Part shown: in pieces, positions 10,761-20,163 of the stretch
Numbering within the stretch: the first letter of the stretch is position 1
Layout: every line of letters begins with the position of its first letter
The notes under the pieces: model-generated
Seen by the model: the letters and a program-made list of their open reading frames with translations, nothing else
The model's database searches: none
What the model was told of the DNA's origin: nothing
Position numbers and translations under genes: made by a program
Assembly: GCA_037783545.1 (NCBI GenBank)
Contig: JBBELK010000164.1
Span: 1,054,001-1,118,000, forward strand
From: Henricia sp. BOLD:AAB3569
Lineage: Eukaryota; Echinodermata; Asteroidea; Spinulosida; Echinasteridae
Direction: 5' to 3'
Length of the DNA: 64,000 bases

Positions 10761-12518
10761 CCCTGTACACAGCTCGGATGACCGGTTCATTCCTAGCTAC
10801 ATCATTTGGTATGTCGTGGTCCTTCGTTTTGTGACTTATCAACCACAGAAAAAGAAGAATTTAATCACAAATTAATCCTATTGCCTACAGTGCACACCGA
10901 GTGGCGAAAACAATTTCAGATTTTATCACAAAAGAAAGCACGGCTCGGATGACTGGTTCATTCATATTAGCATTTTGTACCTCGTGGACCTTCATTTTGT
11001 GCCTAATCAAAGTAATCAACCACAAAAAAGAGTGAAATTATGAATCTTAATAGAGTTCCTTTGTTGAGAGAGTTTAAGGTAGTATACTTGTTTGGTAAAC
11101 TGTTACACACGGCATAATTTCCACTGGCAGTTAAAGCCTATGTCGAGAAAACTACCTTGTCGAAATTTCAGCCACATAGGCCTAGATGCAGTAATACTTC
11201 AGAAAACTTTTAAAAATCCAATCACGGTTTTGTGACGTGCTGAATGAATGAATGGCTCCAAAGATCGCCTACAGTTTTGTCATTTTGGGGCACTTCAGAC
11301 GAAATAACTTCACAGGATGATTACTATCGTTACCATCTTGATAACAAGTAAGCTTTCAGATAATAATTCAGACTTTGTTTTTGAAAGGGTAATTACAGAA
11401 CAAGTATAGACTACTTTTAAAACATTAACAGTATACATTATACGGTTTACCTTTTGAATATTTGAATGGCGTAGCAAAGAAGTACTGCACCAACTGCAAG
11501 CGCAAACATATCAAGTATTGATGCTACAAAAACCGACAGGAGATCTGCAAAATAAATAATACTAATATATTAATAAAATTATTTAATATCTGAATAATTA
11601 TATGAATAAAATTAATTGAATTGCAAAGTGAAATATATATATATTGAAATATATATATATATATTGAAATCACGAAAATTGTTGATATATAACTGACGGA
11701 CGTTATTGCATGCGTATGTAAGAATTTTGTATAAACATGGGAAAAGAGATTGGCTTATTGAAAATTCACTCAAATTGCTCTGATTAATCAGAATACACAG
11801 TACACGTACTCTTATTGGCTTAAAATGCTAAAGCCGCATTAAGGGCAGAGAGGTGATTGGCTGAAACGAGTATGACTGGTTTAAATAGTTTAAATATGGT
11901 GATTTGTAAAATAAGAAGGACTGTGTCGCTTGTTCGACTAAAATGCACTGTTATTAAAAAAAATCCCAAAAGAAAATCCATCACCTCACTTTAAAGCGGC
12001 TTGTTCTTACCAATTCTGCAAGTTGCGTCCGCTTCAAATTTGCCATTCTCTCCATTGCAAATCGTCGTGTAGTTACTGTTGACCGACCGGAAACCAAGGT
12101 TACACATCATGACGACTATCTTGCCGTCTTCGTAGCAGTCGGCAAGCGACGGAAGAATACCCGGCGTATCTCTTAGTGTTTGCTCGGGACGCGCACACGT
12201 GTTGCTCGGACATTGTGCGTTGGAAAGTCCTTTTAAGAAATGACATTCTAAAATTTAATCTTTATGCACATTCGGTATGAACCGCCTAAAAGATTAAACA
12301 AGAAAAGTTCAATTGCTGCCGCTTTAAGGCAGACGAACTTTGCAAAATAATTATTTTACATGAAATAGATTTAACTATAGCTGTAACACACATAACCAAT
12401 TCCAGTCTTAAATAAAAAGGAACGAAGTTCACCTACCTGCAAAATAGTGCACGCCCAGCAGCACCACACGGAGAAGAATTGTACAAAACTTAGAAGACAA
12501 AAAGTAGCAATCCGCCAT
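10441..12518 (-). CDS. Receptor gene B: signal peptide, CCP, TM, short tail with alternative tail exons
   Basis: Exons: 12437-12518 (signal peptide, MADCYFLSSKF start), 12011-12229 (CCP), 11451-11544 (TM) and a tail exon. Three tail candidates follow: 10885-11002, 10666-10834 and 10441-10510. With the middle one, phases fit and the protein is about 187 residues: CCP at 29-100, TM at 102-131 (LLSVFVASILDMFALAVGAV), tail at 133-187. The CCP and TM exons contain no long ATG-initiated frame, so they are recognised only by splice sites and homology to genes A, C and D. The TM donor is AG|GTAAAC, lacking the consensus G at +5; failure to splice would stop translation at once (AGG TAA). It is a close paralogue of gene C. 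Confidence 0.8.
10666..10834 (-). CDS. Gene B main tail exon
   Basis: The acceptor is GGTTGATAAG; a 55-codon phase-2-compatible frame ends in TAA. The tail holds AVYRAYEEPEPVVEL and RCVYKDV, the two tyrosine clusters also found in gene C. One extra T after GAC GT removes the TAG used by gene C and by the distal copy and adds IAKRTHIIK. No canonical ITIM or ITAM is present. Confidence 0.65.
10885..11002 (-). CDS. Gene B proximal tail exon, probably degenerate
   Basis: The acceptor CTTTGATTAG at 11003 opens a phase-matched frame of 38 codons ending in TAG. It starts HKMKVHEV and contains MNEPVIRAV, matching the first half of the gene B/C tails, then runs into unrelated sequence. It keeps no tyrosine, so if used it would give a signalling-dead tail. 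It is either an alternative exon or a remnant of tail duplication. Confidence 0.5.
11078..11375. mobile_element. Dispersed repeat in gene B TM-tail intron
   Basis: About 300 bp, related to 40217-40555 (shared GTAGTATACTTGTTTGGTAA-like end, GATCGCCTA core and GGCACTTCAGACGAAAT). Confidence 0.6.
12011..12229 (-). CDS. Gene B CCP exon
   Basis: 219 bp, phase 1-1, acceptor CTTAAAAG, donor ATTG|GTAAGA. It shares the six-cysteine pattern of gene A (AQCPSNTC, ADCYEDG, MMCN, TICNG, ATC) and has one more residue before the NYTT sequon (SVNSNYTT). It diverges most at EDGKIVVMM. Confidence 0.85.
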
Positions 12519-12608
12519 TTTGAAAGTTGAAGCCACAATTTATACCCGTTTCCGTTCGTATAGTTGTCAAAAACTGACACAAACAAGATGAACCCATATA
12601 CATTGTAC

Positions 12609-12705
12609 TTTCCTGTCTTTGTGCGATTTCGTACATGATCACATGCGTTTATATGATACACGCATTTGGAATGTTTCACTTCGATGCGTTTGAATATACT
12701 GGGGG
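12609..12705 (-). promoter_or_regulatory. Conserved block upstream of gene B
   Basis: A block of about 95 bp shared with the same position in C and D. Conserved pieces are TTGTGCGATTTCG, ACATGAT, ATTTGGAATGTTT, TGCGTTTGAATA and a GGGGG run. It lies 90-190 bp before the ATG. It is likely promoter or 5' UTR; no TATA box was identified. Confidence 0.45.
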
Positions 12706-13682
12706 AAAACCATTTTCCTTTCGCAACGGTCTTTGCTCCACACCGAGTTCTACAAAACACAGGCTGTATTAGGACACCGGGCTGTTCGACCAATGAGAGA
12801 TACTGAAAACTTTTGACCCAGCACCTTTGACCTTTAATGAAGCCGTTTCGACCAATCATCTCACTCGTTGTATCTGCTCGCGACATCGTAGCCGACAATT
12901 ACCACAATTCCTATGGGGGAGATTTTTTTTAATGTATACACGTATATCATTTTATCGTGCACTTATGTACGCTTGCAGTATAATGTTCGTAACTGAAGGA
13001 AGAATTACTATATATTTCGCTAAAAGCTAAACGCAAATCATCTGAATAAAGTTGTTCTTGTAGTATATGGCACGTATGGCAAACGTAGTGCTCTGTGTGC
13101 CATCTGAATAAAGATAGGCCTACGTATCTTTTGAAAAATGTCCTGACTGTTCGTTTAAACATTAGAAACCCCCTGGTAAAAGGGGTCGCTGCCACTACAC
13201 GGAGCGAGGCATGTGTGAATTACCGTGATTGGCTCTTGCTATTGGCAACAGCGTCCGTAGCTATGATGCAATTTTGAATGTTGCGCAAACGAGGCCTATA
13301 TCGGCACCGTGATGACCGAACAAAAACGATACGCGGTGCGTGATTGGTCAGTTGCGATCACTGTCACTTGCTAATCAATATTCATATAGTCCCAAATACA
13401 AAGGGTTTTGTGAAACTCGGTGTTGAGCAAAGACCCTCTCGACAGGAAGAAGGGGGTGGGGGGGGGGGGGGGGGGGGGACCGGTAAAAAACACCACTACT
13501 AATCTCGGCACTGTATATCGCCTGTGCGTTGGGTTGAATTTCGCATTAAAAATAAAGATTCCGAAATTTGATTTTTGGTTTGTTGTCAGGATTTTTTTTA
13601 AAGAACACAACATTTGGTATATGGTGCCTGATCACCATTGAAATGAAACAACCAAGCTTGGGATGAGAGAAAAATCGTAAGG
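12706..13682. other. Intergenic between genes B and C
   Basis: Unique-looking sequence without exons; a run of more than 20 G interrupted by AC lies at about 13451-13480. Confidence 0.5.
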
Positions 13683-13752
13683 GCCTTATCGGGATTCGAA
13701 CTCGAGACCTCCGACTCACTAGGCAGACGCTCTACTAGCTGAGTTATAAGGC
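13683..13752 (-). mobile_element. tRNA-related SINE head
   Basis: On the minus strand, GCCTTAT pairs with ATAAGGC across 70 nt, with A-box-like CTCAGCTAGTAGAGC and B-box GAGTTCGAATCCC. The anticodon stem does not pair. The flank GGGATGAGAGAAAAATCGTA is repeated at 13848, so it is treated as a SINE, not a tRNA gene. Confidence 0.6.
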
Positions 13753-14084
13753 ACAGTTGGTACAGGCTACTGCCTCAGGTTTTCCCTACGGACCAAATTC
13801 TTCTCTCGGTGTTGCATTGTAGCGCAACTGGGCAAAGAACCAAATTTGGGATGAGAGAAAAATCGTAAGGGCCTTATCGAGATTTTGTTTATTGATCCCC
13901 TTTAGTAATCTCCTACCAGATCTCCTTCTAAAAAATGTTAAGAAAATAGAATACCTTCTTGTAAAAATCGTACATTTAATATTTCTCAGCTATGCCTAAT
14001 GTTTCAAAATTGCAATTATATTACAATAACTGTTCTCTTTTATGACAAATACATATTTTTGTACAGAAACAGTGTGGTAAACCC

Positions 14085-14157
14085 CACAGTGTAATGAGCA
14101 CTATTGAGGAATCCTTGGTATGAATACCAGAAAGAAATAATAATAATAATAATAATA
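14085..14157 (+). mobile_element. 3' end of the same SINE family
   Basis: Shares TGAGCACTATTGAGGAATCC, TGAATACCAGAAA and an (AAT)n tail with 16983-17270; 5'-truncated. Confidence 0.65.
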
Positions 14158-14394
14158 GAGTCAGGGGACACGGTTGACTCTCTCTATATGGCAGGAAGAT
14201 TTTCGTAGATGCGTGCTCCTTCACCCAATGTGTTTTCATAAATTTGATGAAAACGTACAGGCTCCGTCTGACATGCCATGTCACTACAATCAAAGAAAAC
14301 AAAATGGGCGATAGGAGTAAATTACTATTCATAATTTAATTTTGGCAAAGACATTGTGACTGAATTAATTTTTGTATAAGGTGCGTTCGTTTAG

Positions 14395-14548
14395 CTATAC
14401 GTCTGTATATACGCACCGGTTGTCTTGCCGTCGCCCAAAACACAATTCCACCACCGGTTCTGGCTCGTTGTACGCCCTGTACACAGCTCGGATGACCGGT
14501 TCATTCATAGCTACATCATTTGGTATGTCGTGGCCCTTCGTTTTGTGC
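14395..14548 (-). CDS. Gene C tail exon
   Basis: The acceptor follows a T-rich tract (CTTCTTTTTCTG) and ends GTTAATAAG. The 50 tail residues start HKTKGHDIPND and include AVYRAYNEPEPVVEL, FGRRQDNR and the C-terminal CVYTDV. Similarity to the gene B tail confirms the frame. It contains three tyrosines. Confidence 0.7.
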
Positions 14549-17500
14549 CTTATTAACCACAGAAAAAGAAGAATTTAATCACAAATTAATCCTATTGCCT
14601 ACAGTGCACACCGATCAGTGGCGAACAAAAATTCAGATTTTATCACAAAAGAAATCACTGAGAATGTTGATTTACATAACATAATAATTGTAAGAACTCT
14701 GGATGCGGCAATAGGGCGACATTTCGGGAAGACTCTTCCCGGAGACCACCGAAATTTCACCAAGAACCACTCAAAATGACACCTTATTTTTTACCCGAAG
14801 CTTCCAAAAATGCTTCCAGACCTAGGAGAATGCATAGTTCCGACCTGTCAATCAAGCCGAACCCGCGACCAATCACAACAGAGCTAGCAGACGGCGCCCA
14901 CAAAGGTCAAAGTGATGCAATCATCACAAACAATGCACGCGATTTTCTGCCCATACAGTTTGTATGTTGTATGTGCGCCAGTGACCGGGTGAATTTTGGT
15001 TTCAATGTTTGGCGATTCGCTGTTCAAAGGTAGGAAAGCGCAATTTTATGAAAGATATGTCATCCCTGCATTACTAGCCCTTCGCTCAGTGTGTGCTACG
15101 ATAACTGTCGACCCTAAAACATAAATACCTTTGAGTTTTCTCCAATGAATCTGTGCTTTCCATGCCGAGTCCCGTTGCTTTGTACGTAGTCTTGCCCTTT
15201 TTTTGCGATGGCTTGTGAGCACATAGCAACAATATCTAAGGGGCGGGGTTAACTGGGCAATCTCGGAACTATGCAATAAAAATGGTTCTCGATTTAAATG
15301 TCGCCCTATTAAGCATGTCGCCCTAATATAGCTTTTTTACACACAAATTGTCGCCCTATCCTAGCAAACAGAGTTTTTGCGGTTATGCCAACATCTGTTA
15401 TTGTATTATATTCTTTTGAAATTTTAGTTCAATAAACAGGAAGTGATATTATTATATAAAATGAAGCTTTTGCGGACAACGTGCGTTTCTGATACTGTGC
15501 ATGCAGCACAGCACAAACCCCAATCTGATGCGTGTGCAGCTGGGCGCACCAAAGCACACGCGTACGTACGCGCGCGTCATGCATCGAGTGAATGGATTGC
15601 GCGTGTGTGCTACGCGTAACAAGTACAGTAACAATAATACTGTACAACAATAACAAAAGCACAAAGACAAAAATCTCGCGGAAATCTTTCAAAACAAAGC
15701 TTCATTTTATATAACAATAATAATATTGGATGTAGGCGCGCCTATGTTCGGATCAGAATATACCGCACTCGTCATGAAAATACCGAACTCGCATTCGACT
15801 CGTTCTGTATTTTAATGACTCGTGCGGTATATTCTCATATCACCCTCAAAGCCATCCAATATTATATAAATTCTCCAAAATTAAGAACATAAAGGTGTGC
15901 GATCGGACGGTTTGTACAGTTGTGGATTTAATTGCTAAAATACGGGTTACCTCTTGAAAATCTGAATGATGTAGCAAAGTACTGCACAGACGGCAATTGC
16001 AAGTATACCCAATACTGCTGCCACAAGAACCGTGAGGAGATCTGCAAAACAATTATCAAATTAATAGAATTACAAAGTCTTAATCTTGCAAGCCAATTCT
16101 TGCATGATGTTTGACCACCTCGTAAAATTGCGTATACCGTTTTTTTTACTCTAATTTTTAAAAATAATTTTGAAAACACGGATACTGTGGTACTTTATAT
16201 GCATGTGACGATATTATTACATGAAGGTCTACCTTGACTCATGGGATAAGGAAATGGCTTATCAAAATTTTGACCAATTAGAACACTTGCTACAAGAAAA
16301 TGCATACTGCACGCACCCTCATTGGTTTAAAATGTCAAAGCCAGAGATATGATTGGCTGATGAAGTGAGTATATTTGTAAAAACAAAAGGTCCGTGCCAT
16401 AAAAGTGTCCGGAAATCGTTCCCTAACGTAGATATAACAGTATAAGACATAGTGACGTCACATTTTATTTACCGTTACGTGTGCGTATTTCTATGGGAGT
16501 CCAAGTTTCAGTGTAAACAGATGTTTCAAAGTTTCGTTATTCAACACAAAACATTCCATCATCTCGTTTTAAACAGATTATGCGGGTCTGCTTACCAATT
16601 CGGCAGGTGCCGCCCGCTTCAAATTCGCCAATGTCTCCATTGCAAACTGTAGTGTAGTTACTGACCGACCGAAAACCATGGTTACACACGATGAGGACTT
16701 CCGTGCCGTCTCTATAGCAGTCGGCGACAAGCGACGGCAGAATATCCGGCCTTTTGCTCAGTGTTTGCTCCGGACGCGGACACGTGTTGCTCACACAATG
16801 TGAGTCTGAAAGTCCTGTAAAGTAATAAAATTTAAACAAAATTATAATTGAGCATGAACCCACCTAACAGATAAAACACGAAATTGCAATCGCTGTCGAC
16901 TTATAAATAAAGCAAACGAGGGACGAGGTTTTGCCATTGGTAGATTGGTCTCCGTACCTTATATTCCACATACGACGAACACGGCTACGGTACCTGTGCC
17001 CTTGGGCAAGGCACTCAACCACACTTGCTCCATCCTTCGGAAGGGATGAAAAGCCGTTGGTCCAGTGTGTTAGGTAATGGTAACGCACTCTAAAGATCCC
17101 AGAGAATTCTTTCGTGAAGAGCAAGGGGGATTATCCCCGGTGTCTCTGGTCATTTCTAATTATAATTCTTCATGGGTTTCCTCACGCTTGCGAGTGACAG
17201 TGCAATGAGCACTATTGAGGAATCCTTGGTATGAATACCAGAAATAAATAATAATAATAATAATAATAATAACACAAAGATCTTCTCAAAATAGTCGGAA
17301 TCTGGGAACCAGACTACGCCATTGGTCCAATTAAGCCTTGCGCGTGCCAATAATACGCACAACGCGCAACGCACACACAGGTCGCTCCCACTTAAGCCCG
17401 CCGCACACCTTTGCGATTTACCGGATAATCGGACCATCGGACCACTTACCGGAAAGGTGTGCGCTGAAACAATTCGGGCCGGTCTTTCCGCACGCTATAG

Positions 17501-17927
17501 ACCGGAGCAAATCAAACTTGTTTGATTTTTTCCGGATCCGATGGTCCGGTGTCCGATGCGCCGGTAAATCGCAAAGGTGTGCGGCGGGCTTAATGAACGT
17601 CGCTTCACCACATATGTCACAGTTTTACATGCCGCACATCTTTGCGATTTTCCGGCCCATCGGACACCGGACCATCGGATCCAGAAAAATCAAACAAGTT
17701 TGATTTGCTCCGGTCTATGGCGTAGCCTACGGCCAGACCGGCCCGAATTATTTCAGCGCACACCTTTCCGGTGGTCCGTGATCCGATTATCCGGTAAATC
17801 GCAAAGAAAACAATAACTGTAATTAAAGAAGGAACAAAGTTCACCTACCTGCAAAATATTGCACGCCCAACACCACACGGAGAAGAATCGCACAGAACCC
17901 AGTAGATAAAAAGTAACAATCCGCCAT
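14395..17927 (-). CDS. Receptor gene C: signal peptide, CCP, TM, short tyrosine tail
   Basis: Exons: 17849-17927 (signal peptide, MADCYFLSTGF start), 16596-16814 (CCP), 15951-16041 (TM) and 14395-14548 (tail, TAG). Phases 1, 1 and 2 match; the product is about 180 residues: CCP at 28-99, TM at 101-129 (VLVAAVLGILAIAVCAV), tail at 131-180. The TM donor is AG|GTAACC, with no G at +5, and an in-frame TAA spans the unspliced junction. Introns carry a SINE, two TTAA hairpin elements and an AGGGCGAC-type element. The CCP, signal peptide and 5' flank are the template from which gene D's were copied. Confidence 0.82.
14711..15359. mobile_element. ATAGGGCGAC element
   Basis: ATAGGGCGAC at the left and GTCGCCCTAT at the right, with a further TCGCCCTA pair inside the right end. 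No coding capacity. In the gene C TM-tail intron. Confidence 0.55.
16596..16814 (-). CDS. Gene C CCP exon
   Basis: 219 bp, phase 1-1, acceptor CTTTACAG, donor ATTG|GTAAGC. Six cysteines are in the cluster pattern (DSHCVSNTCPRP, ADCYRDG, IVCNHG, TVCNGD, GGTC). It is nearly identical to gene D's exon except around RPDILPSLV and the last loop (FEAGGTC). Confidence 0.88.
16983..17270 (+). mobile_element. SINE-like insertion with AACAC target duplication
   Basis: It contains GCCCTTGGGCAAGGCACTCA and ends GGAATCCTTGGTATGAATAC plus (AAT)n. AACAC flanks it at 16978-16982 and 17271-17275. Gene D's paralogous site (21267-21271) has a single AACAC and no insertion. Confidence 0.85.
17396..17589. mobile_element. 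TTAA-flanked hairpin element
   Basis: GCCCGCCGCACACCTTTGCG and its complement are the ends, with TTAA at 17392-17395 and 17590-17593. It is absent from the paralogous gene D intron near 21402. Confidence 0.8.
17630..17806. mobile_element. Second, related hairpin element
   Basis: Shares CCGATGGTCCGG-type core and the GACCGGCCCGAATT segment with 17396-17589 in inverted order, ends worn. It is not present in gene D. Confidence 0.6.
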
Positions 17928-18036
17928 TTTGAAAGTTGAAACGGTGCATGTACAGCAAAATAAATTGTGGCTCATTTCGTTCGTAGTTGTCATTTACTCA
18001 TGCCTGCATTACTCATGCCCGTGTGTAGACGATTTC

Positions 18037-18129
18037 GTTTTCCTTTCCTTGTGCGATTTCGCACATGATTACGTGCGTGTGTCCTTAATTTGGAATGTTT
18101 TCACTTCGTTGCGTTTGAATACATGGGGG
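18037..18129 (-). promoter_or_regulatory. Conserved block upstream of gene C
   Basis: Same block as upstream of B and D, 110-200 bp before the ATG. It is closer to D than to B, as expected from the C-D duplication. Confidence 0.45.
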
Positions 18130-18598
18130 TTAAAAACGGAAAATACACTGCTAATGTGGGTGTCGCCTGTGCATATATGGCCGATTTTAGCTTCGAAAAT
18201 TAACATTCAGAAATCTTTGTTTGGATTTTGTTAGTGACACCTATACCAGATCCCTTCGGAAAAATGCTAAGAAAATATAATACTATCTTGTAAACATCTT
18301 ACATTTAATATTTCTCAGCTATGCATAATGTTTAAAAATTGCAAAATTACAATAAATGTTTTCTTTTATGACAAATACCTACATTTTCGTACAGAAACAG
18401 TGGGGGTAAACCTTGTATAGCCTACGCACTTTGTTCTTTAGAGCATGCGCACACTGGTCGACAAAGGCACCGAAAGTTGGCACAGGGCCAGAATATGCAT
18501 GTACATCAGTTTAAAAGAAAAATTAACAAGGAAGTCATACCGATAAGCAGGACTAAAACTTAATGGTAATCGTTTTATTAAATTAGTTTTACAGTTAA

Positions 18599-19039
18599 AG
18601 TTGCACTGCCCGTGTTTGGGCCGATTTGGGCGTACAATTTTTTTTAAAAGTAAAATAGGTATTTTTCTAGAATAGAAAAAGTTATCAGCTTTCATTTGGT
18701 ACCAAGAACGTAAAAATCCGTCAAGGATTAATGCCAGTCGATTAAAAACAAGAAATGATTAAATGGCTGGCAGGTCATTTAATCGACAGAGTTATGACGT
18801 AAATGTACATGTGCGCGTACATGTGTACATTGTACACATACTATGTACATATGAGCGTACGCGCACATGTACAACATGTGAAGCACGTTTCAAGAAAAAG
18901 GCTTGTATCTCCAATTCCCGACGTCGGAAATTTAAGTTTTTGATATTTTTCGTTACAGAGACACGTAAGCTTTCTAAATTCGTTCGCTTGTGTAAATTAA
19001 TTTTTTTAATCCTTTCACCGAAACACGGGCAATGCAACT
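18599..19039. mobile_element. TTAA-flanked MITE, copy 2, with preserved empty site
   Basis: 441 bp between TTAA at 18595-18598 and 19040-19043. The duplicated segment at 22570-22573 reads ACAG-TTAA-GCAATT without the element, so the insertion postdates the duplication. Confidence 0.87.
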
Positions 19040-19165
19040 TTAAGCAATTTAATCTTAGTTTCTTAACACGATGCGTTTTTATTTTCATAAACGGATTCAT
19101 ATACCGGCGGGTGCTCGTTGAAATAGAATAGCGTTGAATGATAAACATATAGTATTATTCAAAAT

Positions 19166-19313
19166 ATAGACCATATCGATTAGCCGCCATTTCGTGGGGC
19201 ACCTTTTGTTACTTAAACCGTTCAACAATGGAAGCACAATATGTGCAACCATGCATGTCCTCAAGGAACAAAGAAACTGCCCCACGAAATGGCGGCTATT
19301 CGATACGGTCTAT
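19166..19313. mobile_element. Short MITE with ATAGACC ends
   Basis: Ends ATAGACCATATCGAT and ATTCGATACGGTCTAT with GCCGCCATTTCGTGGGGCA and its complement just inside. Copies at 28611-28748 and, diverged, 39645-39780. Confidence 0.7.
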
Positions 19314-19776
19314 TCCTCCTGCTCATGCGACTTAGCTGCGTCATTTTCCTACATTACTGATTTTATAAAATAATAAAAAAAGACGCCAGTTTCGCGCCGA
19401 CGTCCGATCCGGTTAAATAACACACATATATAGATAACACAGAAAATAACATATGTTTATTAAATGTCCAATACATGTATCTGTCCAAATGTGCTTTCCA
19501 ACGCGCCCTTTTTGTTGGCGTGGATGATATGCCATGTCTCGTGGAGAAAATGGTCTATATAGCTTATATGCAGAATTGGCAAATTGTTACTAACGGCGTT
19601 ATGTGTGTGCACAGGCATATTTACATAAATTTATTATTATCATATAAAATATATCTCAGGGTGCATCATTGCATTGTACAGTTAAACCACTTCTATTTTC
19701 CATTTTGAGTGGGTTTGTTTTTCCGGTCAAATTATTGATTACAATATTTTGGGACATTACAAGTTTTATATGGGGG

Positions 19777-19884
19777 TGGGTGTGGGGGCGAGGGGGGGGG
19801 GGGGGGGGGGGGGGTATAGGGTGGGTATGGGGAGGGGGTATGGGGTGGGGGTATGGGGTGGGGTATGGGGTGGGGGGAGGGGGA
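19777..19884 (-). repeat. C-rich tract just after the gene D stop codon
   Basis: On the coding strand this is a CCCCAYACCCC-type low-complexity tract starting 15 bp after the stop, so it would be in the 3' UTR. The opposite strand is G-rich and could form quadruplexes. Confidence 0.7.
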
Positions 19885-19898
19885 GCGGAAGGATCACA

Positions 19899-20163
19899 TT
19901 ACGACTCGTCTCCCTCAAATTCCTGATTCTGGTAAACGTTTCGCTCGTTTGCGCTGTCAATTATCCTATTTGGTCCGGCTACCGCCTCCTCTTCGTCGTC
20001 CGTAAAATCGTCACTGACTATGGACTCTGCGTCGTGTGCTGCGTGCCCCTTTGCGAATGTCTGCCCATTTGGGGATTTGTCGTTTTTCCTCGGGCGGGAC
20101 CGGCCTTTTTTCATCCCCAAGGCCTCAGTGACCTGTTTTCGCTGACGCTTTTTATCTGTACAT
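19899..20163 (-). CDS. Gene D tail exon
   Basis: The acceptor is GATATCTTTCGCAG. The 87 residues begin basic (TDKKRQRKQ, MKKGRSRPRKND), then acidic (DDFTDDEEEAV), and end NVYQNQEFEGDES. The single tyrosine lies in YQNQ, a pYxN Grb2-SH2-type motif. It is about 14 residues longer near the membrane than gene E's tail. Confidence 0.84.

Noticed and set aside
13683-13752. Possible minus-strand tRNA gene
   Set aside because: The acceptor and T arms pair, but the anticodon arm does not, and flanks are repeated nearby; better explained as a tRNA-derived SINE.
18779-18880. Palindromic TACATGTGCGCG region as a regulatory site
   Set aside because: It is internal to a transposed MITE with a second copy elsewhere, so conservation reflects common descent of the element.
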